A stretch of 9,407 bases of DNA, taken from an uncultured Lachnospiraceae bacterium. Lineage in GTDB: Bacteria; Bacillota; Clostridia; Lachnospirales; Lachnospiraceae. Shown here piece by piece: positions 1 through 6,167 of the stretch (within the stretch, counting starts at the first letter, position 1; every line of letters begins with the position of its first letter). Under the pieces are notes generated by a model, which was given only the letters and a program-made list of their open reading frames with translations, made no database searches and was not told the origin of the DNA. The stretch covers positions 1-9,407 of the forward strand of contig CALGGH010000275.1 of NCBI GenBank assembly GCA_937916415.1, given 5' to 3'. A program made the position numbers and the translations under genes.

Positions 1-2
1 TT

Positions 3-56
3 TATCCGGATGATAAGGCCGCACGGAGGGAATACGAGTTCCTGAAGACGCGGTGA
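3..56 (+). CDS. 3' end of an upstream gene (partial, unidentified)
   Basis: An open frame enters from the left edge and stops at TGA 54-56. The 17 visible residues end in EYEFLKTR and are charged and helix-like (DDKAARREYEF), which fits the C-terminus of a real protein. The piece is too short to assign a family. The other two forward frames have stops early in the same stretch. It could also be chance, since only 17 codons are visible. It would lie about 175 bases upstream of pyrF on the same strand. Confidence 0.35.
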   Translation, partial: YPDDKAARREYEFLKTR

Positions 57-232
57 TCATATAACCAGCGTTCTTTTATATGCGCGGCATATGATTTGGT
101 GTTAGCATGAGATCGGGGCCGGAGGTGTTTTAACCGCTGATTCCACGATGGATGTAATGCTTGAAATATCCAATAACGACCCATTTGCCGACTGACGCCG
201 ATAGTATAAAAAATTAAATGGAGATTTAACAA

Positions 233-1171
233 ATGATCAACAAACTGGTTGCATTGATCAAAAAGACAGGAGCACCTATAGTCGTGGGGCTCGATCCCAT
301 GCTTAAGTACGTTCCGGAGCATGTCACTGACAGGGCTTATGCCGAATACGGCGAGACCCTCGAGGGCGCTGCCGAAGCCATCTGGCAGTACAACAAGGGC
401 ATCGTGGATGCCATACATGAACTCATTCCTGCCGTCAAGCCGCAGGTAGCCATGTATGAGCAGTTCGGCATTCCCGGCATGATCGCCTTCAAAAGGACCA
501 TAGACTACTGCCATGAGAAGGGGCTGATCGTGATAGGCGACGTCAAGAGGGGAGACATCGGATCCACCTCCGGCGCATATGCGGTCGGTCATCTTGGCCA
601 CGTAAAGGTGGGTTCCAAGATCCTTTCGGGATTTGACGAGGATTTCGCCACGGTCAATCCTTACCTGGGCAGTGACGGAGTCAAGCCCTTCATCGACGTG
701 TGCCGTGAGGAACGTAAGGGCATTTTCGTGCTGGTCAAGACATCTAATCCCTCGGGCGGGGAGTTCCAGGACAGGATGGTCATAGACAATGAGAGCGGCG
801 ATCAGCGCAAGCTGTATGAACTGATCGGCGAAAAGGTGGATGCGTGGGGATCGGAGCTCATGGGAGATTCCTACAGCTACGTGGGAGCCGTGGTCGGCGC
901 GACCTATCCCGAGGAAGGCAGGATACTGCGTGAGGTCATGCCTAAGGCATACATACTGGTGCCCGGATACGGAGCTCAGGGCGGAAAAGGCGCGGACCTG
1001 GTTCATTTCTTTGATAAGGACGGTCTCGGAGCCATAGTCAATTCTTCGAGGGGCATCATCGCGGCTTATCAGAATGAAAAATATGCTTCCTACGGCCCTG
1101 AAGGATATGCCGACGCGTCGCGGGCGGCCGTGATCGACATGATAGAGGACATACGCGGAGCGATTGGATGA
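233..1171 (+). CDS. pyrF: Orotidine-5'-phosphate decarboxylase (OMP decarboxylase, long clostridial/actinobacterial subtype)
   Basis: This cytosolic enzyme decarboxylates OMP to UMP, the last step of de novo pyrimidine synthesis. The 312-residue protein opens with the substrate-binding segment VGLDPMLKYVP (about residues 18-28). It carries the catalytic signature DVKRGDIGSTS at 103-113, with D103, K105 and D108 as the expected charge network. A conserved VNPYLGSDGVKPF segment follows, and the phosphate-gripping NSSRGI lies near the C-terminus. The length fits the ~300-residue subtype rather than the ~240-residue E. coli type. ATG 233 is preceded by GGAG at 220-224, about 8 bases away. A TATAAA at 205-210 could be a -10 box, but its only nearby -35-like hexamer (TTGCCG, 185-190) is just 14 bases upstream, so the promoter is unsettled. 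I saw no PyrR-type attenuator. The next gene starts 1 base past the stop. Confidence 0.95.
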   Translation: MINKLVALIKKTGAPIVVGLDPMLKYVPEHVTDRAYAEYGETLEGAAEAIWQYNKGIVDAIHELIPAVKPQVAMYEQFGIPGMIAFKRTIDYCHEKGLIVIGDVKRGDIGSTSGAYAVGHLGHVKVGSKILSGFDEDFATVNPYLGSDGVKPFIDVCREERKGIFVLVKTSNPSGGEFQDRMVIDNESGDQRKLYELIGEKVDAWGSELMGDSYSYVGAVVGATYPEEGRILREVMPKAYILVPGYGAQGGKGADLVHFFDKDGLGAIVNSSRGIIAAYQNEKYASYGPEGYADASRAAVIDMIEDIRGAIG

Positions 1172-1172
1172 C

Positions 1173-1577
1173 ATGCTGGATCAGATCACTATTTTTGCAG
1201 AAAACAAAAAAGGTGCCTTTCAGAAGGTCACGCAGATCCTTGCCGATAACGGTGCGGCCGTCGATTCCTGCATAACCAATGACGGCAGTGAATATGGCAC
1301 GATACGCATCATCTGTGACGAGCCGGGCAGGATCAGCAGCTTCTTCGACCGCAGGGAATACATGTGCCGGCTTACCCACGTCATCGCCGTGGAGATCGGG
1401 GATGAGATAGCCAGGCTGAACGGGCTGATGATTGCGCTTAAGGAGATCAACGTCAACGTGGATTACGTTTATACCGCGCATCTGAGATCATCGGATGCGG
1501 ATGCGGCCATCATGCACACCGAGGACATCGAGATCGTTGAAAACAGCTTAAGAAGCCGCGGATTCAAACTCATCTGA
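1173..1577 (+). CDS. ACT-domain protein (tandem ACT, amino-acid-binding regulator type)
   Basis: This is a 134-residue cytosolic protein. It begins MLDQITIFAENKKGAFQKV, the classic first strand and helix of an ACT domain, with the N-K-x-G loop that usually contacts an amino-acid ligand. A second beta-alpha-beta half begins near residue 68 (THVIAVEIGDEIARLNGL), so it reads as two ACT units with no catalytic domain. Stand-alone tandem ACT proteins of about 140 residues are common in Clostridia and are thought to sense amino acids; the ligand here cannot be told. I chose ATG 1173, 1 base after the pyrF stop, with GGAG at 1157-1160 at a longish 12-base spacing. An in-frame TTG at 1164 overlaps pyrF but sits too close to that GGAG. 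The arrangement implies co-transcription and probable translational coupling with pyrF. The last eight codons form the first unit of a degenerate downstream repeat. Confidence 0.85.
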   Translation: MLDQITIFAENKKGAFQKVTQILADNGAAVDSCITNDGSEYGTIRIICDEPGRISSFFDRREYMCRLTHVIAVEIGDEIARLNGLMIALKEINVNVDYVYTAHLRSSDADAAIMHTEDIEIVENSLRSRGFKLI

Positions 1578-1697
1578 ATCATGGTGCGAGGCCGTGCGGT
1601 AAGCTCATCCGAATCCGGCCTGGAAGCCGCGGACTAAAATTTCTCTGAATACGACGGCGAAGCCGTGGATGGGATGCGGGGATCCGGGCTTCGTGCA
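1552..1697 (+). repeat. Degenerate ~36-bp tandem repeat, four units
   Basis: Units begin at 1552, 1588, 1623 and 1659, each with GA(A/G)GCCG, and a fainter fifth begins at 1698 (AAAGCCG). Periods are 36, 35, 36 and 39. Unit 1 is the 3' end of the ACT gene. Units 1 and 2 share CTCATC(T/C)GAATC, and units 1 and 3 share GAAGCCGCGGA and a similarly placed TGA. In the ACT frame, unit 1 ends SRGFKLI-stop and unit 3 could read SRGLKFL-stop. The simplest reading is an old tandem duplication of the gene's 3' end. This array occupies most of the gap between the ACT gene and the next gene. Confidence 0.65.
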
Positions 1698-1738
1698 AAA
1701 GCCGCCGCAAATAGTAGTTTTATAAGGAAATCTGATAC

Positions 1739-2047
1739 ATGCATACCCAAAAAACAAAAAGCATAAAAAGGATCATGGCAATGACGGGCGTCGTACTCAT
1801 TGGGATAATGGTGCTGGCGACGCTGATAACTGCATTCCTGGACGGAACCGGGAGGTACTTCCGAAGCTGCCTGATCGTGACCATGGCTCTGCCCATCGCC
1901 ATCTGGGTGACCACCTGGGCTTACGGTGCCATGACCGGGAAGCATACCATGGCCAGCTATGACCTGGATCTTAATGCTGACAGGTCACCGGAAAACGCCG
2001 CAGGCGGAACGGAATCCGGCGATGATTCCGGTGAAAAGACCGAATAA
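1739..2047 (+). CDS. Small two-helix membrane protein, unidentified
   Basis: I do not recognise the family of this 102-residue protein. A basic N-terminus (KTKSIKR) is followed by two hydrophobic segments at about residues 13-34 and 43-64, joined by a short loop containing DGTGRYFRS. A hydrophilic acidic tail of about 30 residues follows (DLDLNADRSPE onward, ending GDDSGEKTE). By the positive-inside rule both ends should face the cytoplasm. ATG 1739 has an AAGGAAA ribosome site at 1724-1730. The stop lies 26 bases before the DUF3810 gene, so the two are probably co-transcribed and may work together at the membrane. Codon pattern and the good ribosome site support a real gene. No function can be assigned. 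Confidence 0.7.
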   Translation: MHTQKTKSIKRIMAMTGVVLIGIMVLATLITAFLDGTGRYFRSCLIVTMALPIAIWVTTWAYGAMTGKHTMASYDLDLNADRSPENAAGGTESGDDSGEKTE

Positions 2048-2073
2048 TCCGGCAAATTTCTTTTTTATATCAT

Positions 2074-3867
2074 ATGTCATTTGAACTATTGTTAAGCGGA
2101 TTGACCGACATACCTGACGTTTCTGACGTTTCCGACGTTTCCGACGTATTTGACGCAGGTGACGTTCCGGATCCTGCATTCATATCCTACCGTTATGATA
2201 GGGATGACGCGGGGGAACGCACCGGTAATGGGGAAAGCGTAAACAGTGGTTTGAGGGAAAGCGTAAACAGTGGGTTAAGTGGAAGCGTAAACACTGGTTT
2301 AAATGAAAACGTAAAGGAATGCGTAAATGAAGGCACTTCCGGTGAAATGGTTGACATAACATCAACAAATGACTCTGATACCGCTACCCGCTCCAAATCC
2401 CGGGCAAAAAGCAGGGGGAAAAAGAAAGGATCGGAATCAGAGTCAGCATCAGCATCTGCATCAGAGTCAGCATCTGCATCAGAGTCAGCATCTGCATCAG
2501 AGTCAGCATCTGCATCAGATCCTGCCTTTATCAAAGCGATGTCAGGCGTGATGCTGCGAGAAAACGCCGTCAGGCTGGTTTTGATATTGATCGGCCTCAT
2601 CATGATCGCCGCCTATCTGATCATCAAACGAATTGACGGTGCATCCGAAAAGGCGTATTCGCACTTCATCAAGCCCTTTCATGGGTTCCTTGCGTCATGC
2701 TTTGACGTAACATGGTCCTTTGTGGGCGAGATCATCCTGACTGTGGCCGCGGTTATCTTTTTGATAATTCTCCTGATCAGATTGGTTGACATAATATACC
2801 CAATCCGAAAGATGCTGATCAAATTTTCCGACTGGTTCGTCCTTTTCCCGCTTAAGTACCGTCAGAAGCCGGAGAATTTCATGCCCGGCCGGATCCGCAA
2901 AGGCAATGACAAGCTTGAACGAGGCCTGTCTAAGGCTGATGGCGTAGTCAGCCGCACGTTCAGGCGCGGCGTTTCGGTGCTGCTGACCCTGGCGGCGGCC
3001 TTTTGCCTGATTTATGGAGGGTTTTGCCTGCTATGGGGCTTCTGTTATGCCGCTCCCGGCGTATCTGAGATATGCGGGATCGAGACTGGCGGAGTCGATC
3101 ATGACGACCTGATATCCGTTGACAGGTATTTTGTGGAACTGGCTAACGCATCCGCGCTGAACGTGTATCGCGGAAATGACGAGGCACCGTGGGAACCTGA
3201 AGACATGGGTGAAACCCTCGATGAGAGGATCGATGCCCATGATCCCGGCAATTTTGTCTTTTCTGACGTTTCCTATGAGCATTCCCTGGATCTGTATGAT
3301 GCGGTTGAGAAGCGTTTTCCCGGCCTGACAGACACTCATCACAAGCCGAAGAGGGTTCATTTTTCCAAGCTTGTGAGCCTCATGGACTTTACGGGCTTCT
3401 TTTTTCCGTTTACGGGGGAGGCCTGCATCAACGTGGATTCTCCGGACTGCATGCAGCCCGTGACCATAGCGCACGAACTCGCGCATCAGAGGGGCATCGC
3501 CTCGGAGGATGAGGCCAATTTCGTAGGCATCATGGCCTGCCTGGAGGACAGTGATCCGGATTATGTGTATTCGGCGTCACTGCTTGCCCTGACGCACCTG
3601 CAGAATGCCTTGTACCAAAGCGGCGATACGGATGCATGGCAGGAAATCAGGGATTCATATTCGCCTCAGGTTGTGTCCGATCTGGAGCAAAACGGCAGGT
3701 ACTGGTCGAAATATCGCAAAAACCCGGTCAACAGGGCTACCTCGGATACCTATGACATGTTCCTTAAGTCGTATGACCAGCCCCTTGGACTTAAGACCTA
3801 CGGCGCATGCGTGGACTATCTGGTGCAGTATTATTCGGATCCTGCCAATCGCGGCACATTCCGGTGA
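2074..3867 (+). CDS. DUF3810-type membrane protein with HELAH metalloprotease-like motif and repeat-built N-terminal extension
   Basis: The protein has 597 residues. Residues 1-149 are low complexity and made of three repeat arrays: DVS units (15-32), SVNSGL units (54-86) and SESASA units (122-148). The SESASA array follows a basic patch (RSKSRAKSRGKKKG). Membrane helices lie at about 168-184, 216-235 and 301-323. The large domain after helix 3 carries H467-E-L-A-H471-Q, then EDEAN at 478-482, the arrangement of a zinc site with a downstream glutamate ligand. This matches what I know of DUF3810, a family of membrane proteins with an HExxH-like motif and no established substrate. Topology predicts the HELAH domain outside the membrane, on the opposite face from the loop between helices 2 and 3. 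ATG 2074 lacks an obvious Shine-Dalgarno, unlike most genes here. ATG 2347 is in frame, but the codon-phased repeats argue that the region upstream of it is translated. No clear terminator directly follows the stop. Confidence 0.82.
   Translation: MSFELLLSGLTDIPDVSDVSDVSDVFDAGDVPDPAFISYRYDRDDAGERTGNGESVNSGLRESVNSGLSGSVNTGLNENVKECVNEGTSGEMVDITSTNDSDTATRSKSRAKSRGKKKGSESESASASASESASASESASASESASASDPAFIKAMSGVMLRENAVRLVLILIGLIMIAAYLIIKRIDGASEKAYSHFIKPFHGFLASCFDVTWSFVGEIILTVAAVIFLIILLIRLVDIIYPIRKMLIKFSDWFVLFPLKYRQKPENFMPGRIRKGNDKLERGLSKADGVVSRTFRRGVSVLLTLAAAFCLIYGGFCLLWGFCYAAPGVSEICGIETGGVDHDDLISVDRYFVELANASALNVYRGNDEAPWEPEDMGETLDERIDAHDPGNFVFSDVSYEHSLDLYDAVEKRFPGLTDTHHKPKRVHFSKLVSLMDFTGFFFPFTGEACINVDSPDCMQPVTIAHELAHQRGIASEDEANFVGIMACLEDSDPDYVYSASLLALTHLQNALYQSGDTDAWQEIRDSYSPQVVSDLEQNGRYWSKYRKNPVNRATSDTYDMFLKSYDQPLGLKTYGACVDYLVQYYSDPANRGTFR
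2116..2169 (+). repeat. 9-bp in-frame tandem repeat (Asp-Val-Ser type)
   Basis: Six consecutive 9-base units start at 2116 and all begin GAC: GACGTTTCT, GACGTTTCC twice, GACGTATTT, GACGCAGGT and GACGTTCCG. They encode residues 15-32 of the DUF3810-type protein (DVS, DVS, DVS, DVF, DAG, DVP). The first three are nearly identical and the last three have diverged. The array stays in the codon phase. Confidence 0.9.
2233..2333 (+). repeat. 24-bp in-frame tandem repeat (eight-residue unit)
   Basis: Three good copies at 2233-2256, 2257-2280 and 2281-2304 share a core of AAGCGTAAACA(G/C)TGG. A decayed fourth copy follows from 2305, with GTAAA still spaced twice. They encode ESVNSGLR, ESVNSGLS, GSVNTGLN and then ENVKECVNEG, residues 54-86 of the same protein. 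Unit length is eight codons, so changes in copy number would keep the frame. Confidence 0.9.
2437..2514 (+). repeat. 18-bp in-frame tandem repeat (Ser-Glu-Ser-Ala-Ser-Ala)
   Basis: The 18-base unit TCAGAGTCAGCATCTGCA occurs as three identical copies at 2461-2478, 2479-2496 and 2497-2514. A 24-base version, which holds an extra CATCAG hexamer, precedes them at 2437-2460. The array encodes a Ser/Ala/Glu-rich spacer immediately before the first membrane helix. Perfect identity of the copies, including third codon positions, points to recent expansion. Confidence 0.95.
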
Positions 3868-3936
3868 ACGGACATTATGATATACAACTCAATTTTGCCA
3901 TGAACCGCTGAAGAGTTTATTTTCTTTTTCATTTGT

Positions 3937-3973
3937 GTTGCTTGCGCAGGAAAAAGTATGGGAGTCCTGCAAC
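3937..3973 (+). other. Imperfect stem-loop in the intergenic region
   Basis: GCAGGA at 3946-3951 pairs with TCCTGC at 3965-3970. GTT at 3937-3939 can extend this with AAC at 3971-3973 across a six-base bulge. The loop is about 13 bases. There is no following T-run, so it is not an obvious terminator. Its role is unknown. Confidence 0.35.
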
Positions 3974-3998
3974 ATCTGAAGACGGCTAATCTAGACAA

Positions 3999-4049
3999 AA
4001 AAGGCATACGAAATCGCGAAATTTGCGATTTTCATAGGAGTATGCTTTT
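3999..4049 (+). terminator. Nested inverted repeat, candidate terminator between the DUF3810 gene and the next locus
   Basis: The outer arms AAAAGGCATAC (3999-4009) and GTATGCTTTT (4040-4049) pair with one mismatch bulge. Inside them AAATCGC (4011-4017) pairs perfectly with GCGATTT (4025-4031). The right side has a bulge of about six bases containing TAGGA. The hairpin ends in only four T residues on the + strand and six on the - strand (reading leftward from 4002), so it could terminate weakly in either direction. It could equally be a mobile-element end or an RNA structure. The 274-base gap at 3868-4141 has no gene that I can see. Confidence 0.4.
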
Positions 4050-4141
4050 ATAAAAAGGGGACGTATCATAAAAAATGTCGTGATTATATGATTTCCGGAG
4101 TTTTGCAAACGCCTGACATGACATAAAAGCAGGAGGTAGTG

Positions 4142-4594
4142 ATGAAGGTAAAAATATTGGTGGCAACGGCTCTGACGGGGATGATCCCGTTATCAATGAT
4201 CGGAGGGAGCAGCATCGTTGGATCTGCCCAAACTGCCGTAAACGATGAAGCGATCATCACAGATGCCCTGCCGTACTCAGATACCATGCCAATGTACGCA
4301 GAGGGCGAACTGATCTGCCTGGCCGACACGGAAGGGGAAGCGTGGCAGATCGCCGAGGCATATGGCGTAGAACTTAAGGACTACGGCTACGGCTACAGAG
4401 TGGCAGTATTTGACTGCGGCGATCGGGATCTCGACGAACTCATCGCATACGGCAAGGCCAATGATCTGCCGCCTGTCGAGAAGAATGGCATCATATACAT
4501 GGATCCACGGGAATGGGGAGGTTCCTTCCGCCGCCTTGCCTGGACTGATTCATCCTGCGCAAGTTGCAACATTAATTTATGCGTGGCTCCTTAG
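4142..4594 (+). pseudogene. Secreted protein fragment resembling the propeptide of a subtilisin-like (S8) protease
   Basis: A strong AGGAGG (4131-4136) sits 5 bases before ATG 4142; a GTG at 4139 is too close. The 150-residue product has a signal peptide (MKVKILVATALTG start, likely cleavage after GSA near residue 30). It continues MYAEGELICLADTEGEAWQIAE, with YGVEL and YGYRVAVF. That pattern recalls the propeptides of large clostridial S8 proteases (EGEIIV...AEELA...GVAVI), from memory and not from a search. The frame then stops in an unusual Cys/Trp-rich tail (WTDSSCASCNINLC) before any catalytic Asp, His or Ser. With the downstream fragment it looks like the remains of one gene whose middle was deleted. 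Alternatively it is a functional small secreted protein with a new tail; the intact ribosome site and signal peptide leave this open. Confidence 0.55.
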
Positions 4595-4613
4595 GTACTG
4601 TAAACAATAAAAA

Positions 4614-4859
4614 GTGACGTCCGCCGGCAAGGCTGCGGCACGGGAGTACACGGGAACTGAGGTGACGCTGGTTCCGTTCCCTGCCGTCACGCTGGGAAAG
4701 AACGTCACGGTCAGTGAATCCGATACGAACGGCTACAGGGTGATCGGATACTATGATAACGTCAACAAGGGAACCGCGTCCGTGCTGATAGCGGGAACGG
4801 GAGATTACAGCGGATCCAGGCTGATCACTTTTAAGATCACGGCACAAAGCCTTAAATGA
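4614..4859 (+). pseudogene. Orphan C-terminal Ig-like repeat fragment of a surface/secreted protein
   Basis: The frame contains EYTGTEVTLVPFPAVTL, then GYRVIGYYDNVNKGTASVLI, then GTGDYSGSRLITFKI. This is the familiar clostridial extracellular repeat of the type YTG..., Y.NN.N.GTA.V.I.G.G.YSG...FKI. It begins right after an in-frame TAA (4608-4610). The only upstream start is GTG 4614, without a ribosome site or signal peptide. Such repeats are normally C-terminal in large exported proteins, including S8 proteases, so this is most simply the 3' end of the gene whose 5' end is at 4142. The two pieces are in different frames. GCCTTGCC (4533-4540) and its exact inverse GGCAAGGC (4626-4633) flank the join. 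Confidence 0.65.
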
Positions 4860-4892
4860 CTTTATCAAAAGGATAACAATCATTTTCCAAGG

Positions 4893-4919
4893 TGTCCAAA
4901 TGTCCCCTTGACATTTTGG
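4893..4919 (+). other. Hairpin downstream of the decayed locus
   Basis: CCAAATGTC (4896-4904) and GACATTTTGG (4910-4919) form a stem with one extra T and a CCCTT loop. No T-run follows on either strand, so it is not a convincing terminator. Its GTCCCC is the inverse of the AAGGGGAC found at 4055-4062 on the other side of the decayed gene. The TTGACA inside it (4908-4913) could be a -35 box, but the hexamer 17 bases on (GAAGAT) is a poor -10. Confidence 0.4.
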
Positions 4920-5024
4920 AATCAATGATGGAAGATGAAAAATGGTTAAAATGAAAAAAAATAATTTCGTAGCTGAACCTTTTTGAACGTAACTTAAGTC
5001 TTAATAATCAGAGGAAGTATATTT

Positions 5025-5537
5025 ATGGCTGCAGCATTACTTAAAAAGTGGCAAGACATGGCGTATTCGGAGACGGCCGACAGAGGAAGCCTCCAGAAAC
5101 TCTGGCAGGATTATTTCCTTGAGGAGAAACAGATATACGCCGAGCTTCTTCAACATCCTGACACGGTAGTGAGGGGTACCGTAAAGGAGCTTGCAGAGAA
5201 GTTTCACGTGGACGTCATGACCATGACGGGTTTCCTGGACGGCATAGACGACAGCCTCAAGGAACCGAACCCGATCGAAACCATGGATGAAGACACCGAA
5301 GTTCAGCTGGGATTCGATCTGGAGCTTCTCTATAAGCACATGGTAAGGGCCGATGCAGATTGGCTCTATCAGCTGGAAGAGTGGGATGACATCCTTGACG
5401 AGGAGAAGCGCAAGGAGCTCTACAAGGAGCAGAAGTCATCCACCACTATCAGAAAGGAAGAGAAGATCTATCCCAATGATCCCTGTCCTTGCGGTAGCGG
5501 GAAGAAGTACAAGAAGTGCTGCGGAAAGAGTGCATGA
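5025..5537 (+). CDS. SEC-C motif protein
   Basis: A 170-residue soluble protein with no signal peptide. The N-terminal 130 residues are helical and acidic (LLKKWQDMAYSE, DYFLEEKQIYAELLQ, YQLEEWDDILDEEKRKELYKEQ). The last 17 residues are a SEC-C zinc motif, DPCPCGSGKKYKKCCGK, with C154, C156, C165 and C166 as ligands. This is the same motif that ends SecA, where it binds zinc and contacts SecB and ribosomes. Many small proteins of unknown role carry it, and the body here is not SecA. ATG 5025 has GAGGAAG at 5011-5017. The CAP lipoprotein gene starts 34 bases after the stop with no terminator between, so they are probably co-transcribed. A role beside protein export is only a guess from the motif and the exported neighbour. 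Confidence 0.85.
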   Translation: MAAALLKKWQDMAYSETADRGSLQKLWQDYFLEEKQIYAELLQHPDTVVRGTVKELAEKFHVDVMTMTGFLDGIDDSLKEPNPIETMDEDTEVQLGFDLELLYKHMVRADADWLYQLEEWDDILDEEKRKELYKEQKSSTTIRKEEKIYPNDPCPCGSGKKYKKCCGKSA

Positions 5538-5571
5538 GCAGCAAAACGTTAAGAAGGGAGAAAATGCACAC

Positions 5572-6132
5572 ATGAAGAAAGTATTATCACTTTTACTTGT
5601 AGGTGCAATGCTGATCGGCGTAGCCGGATGCGGCGCAGCCCAGGGTGAGACGTTCACCACGGCAGCGATACGTGAGTTTTCTGAGGATGACGTTAATCAC
5701 GTATACTTTGATGAAGATGCCGTTGCCCTGGCACAGTCGATCGCTACTTCGGCAGGTGAAGGCAATGCCAGCATGAGGGCAACAGCCAAGGCAGCCCTTG
5801 ACGGATGCAATGCCCAGCGCACAAGTGCAGGTCTCGGAGCGCTTGCCTGGAGCGACGGCCTTGAGCAGGCAGCCATGGTACGTGCACAGGAGATCGTCAC
5901 CACGTGGTCACATACCAGGCCGAACGGAAGCGACTGGTATACCGTTAATTCCAACCTGATGTATGGTGAGAACCTTGCCAAGGGTTACAGCACCGCTGAT
6001 GCTGCAGTAGCTGCATGGATGGCTTCACCTACTCACAAGGATAACATCTTGTTCGGCTCTTTCAAGACCTGTGGAATTGCCATCTACGAAGTTGGCGGAA
6101 CTTGGTATTGGGCTGAGGAGTTCGGGTATTGA
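5572..6132 (+). CDS. CAP-domain (SCP/PR-1-like) lipoprotein
   Basis: A 186-residue lipoprotein. The signal peptide MKKVLSLLLVGAMLIGVAGC ends in the lipobox V-A-G-C with the lipidated C20, so it should be anchored to the outer face of the membrane. After a linker of about 50 residues comes a compact bacterial CAP domain (about 72-186). It contains N-x-Q-R-xxx-G-L-xx-L-x-W, SHTRPNG with H114, GENLA with E133, and SPTHKDNIL with H155. These are the conserved cavity residues (two His, one Glu) seen across the family. Bacterial CAP proteins are secreted and often surface-associated; their biochemical role is mostly unknown. I chose ATG 5572, after GGGAG (5556-5560, 11 bases), because it starts the signal peptide; the frame is open further upstream but that part overlaps the SEC-C gene. 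A strong terminator lies 36 bases after the stop. No sortase motif is present. Confidence 0.9.
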   Translation: MKKVLSLLLVGAMLIGVAGCGAAQGETFTTAAIREFSEDDVNHVYFDEDAVALAQSIATSAGEGNASMRATAKAALDGCNAQRTSAGLGALAWSDGLEQAAMVRAQEIVTTWSHTRPNGSDWYTVNSNLMYGENLAKGYSTADAAVAAWMASPTHKDNILFGSFKTCGIAIYEVGGTWYWAEEFGY

Positions 6133-6167
6133 TAATTATCCAATGATTAGTTATATGGTTTTGATTG

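Noticed and set aside
78..92. Short palindrome ATATGC-GCG-GCATAT upstream of pyrF as an operator or attenuator
   Set aside because: It has only six base pairs, no T-run and no match to a PyrR-binding loop; a palindrome this short can occur by chance.
2..1174. Long open frame of 390 codons on the minus strand opposite pyrF
   Set aside because: It is a mirror of the strongly biased codons of pyrF on the + strand, has no recognisable domain, and pyrF itself is unambiguous.
1687..1703. GGCTT/AAGCC hairpin as terminator of the pyrF-ACT unit
   Set aside because: The stem is only five pairs, the T-run does not follow it directly, and it falls within the degenerate repeat.
2116..2514. CRISPR array
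   Set aside because: The short repeats have no unique spacers, are multiples of three, and lie inside an open coding frame.
2193..2603. Minus-strand frame with a long Asp/Ala/Ser repeat
   Set aside because: The repeat is the antisense of the Ser/Glu/Ala array in the DUF3810-type gene, which continues into real membrane helices and the HELAH motif.
4410..4610. Alternative frame over the end of the secreted fragment as a frameshifted continuation
   Set aside because: Its translation has no subtilase-like motif and stops before the downstream repeat fragment.
4983..5008. TTGAAC with AATAAT as promoter of the SEC-C gene
   Set aside because: The spacing is only 14 bases, too short for a normal sigma-A promoter.
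5353..5571. In-frame upstream extension of the CAP lipoprotein
   Set aside because: It overlaps the SEC-C gene in another frame, and the lipoprotein signal peptide and ribosome site place the start at 5572.
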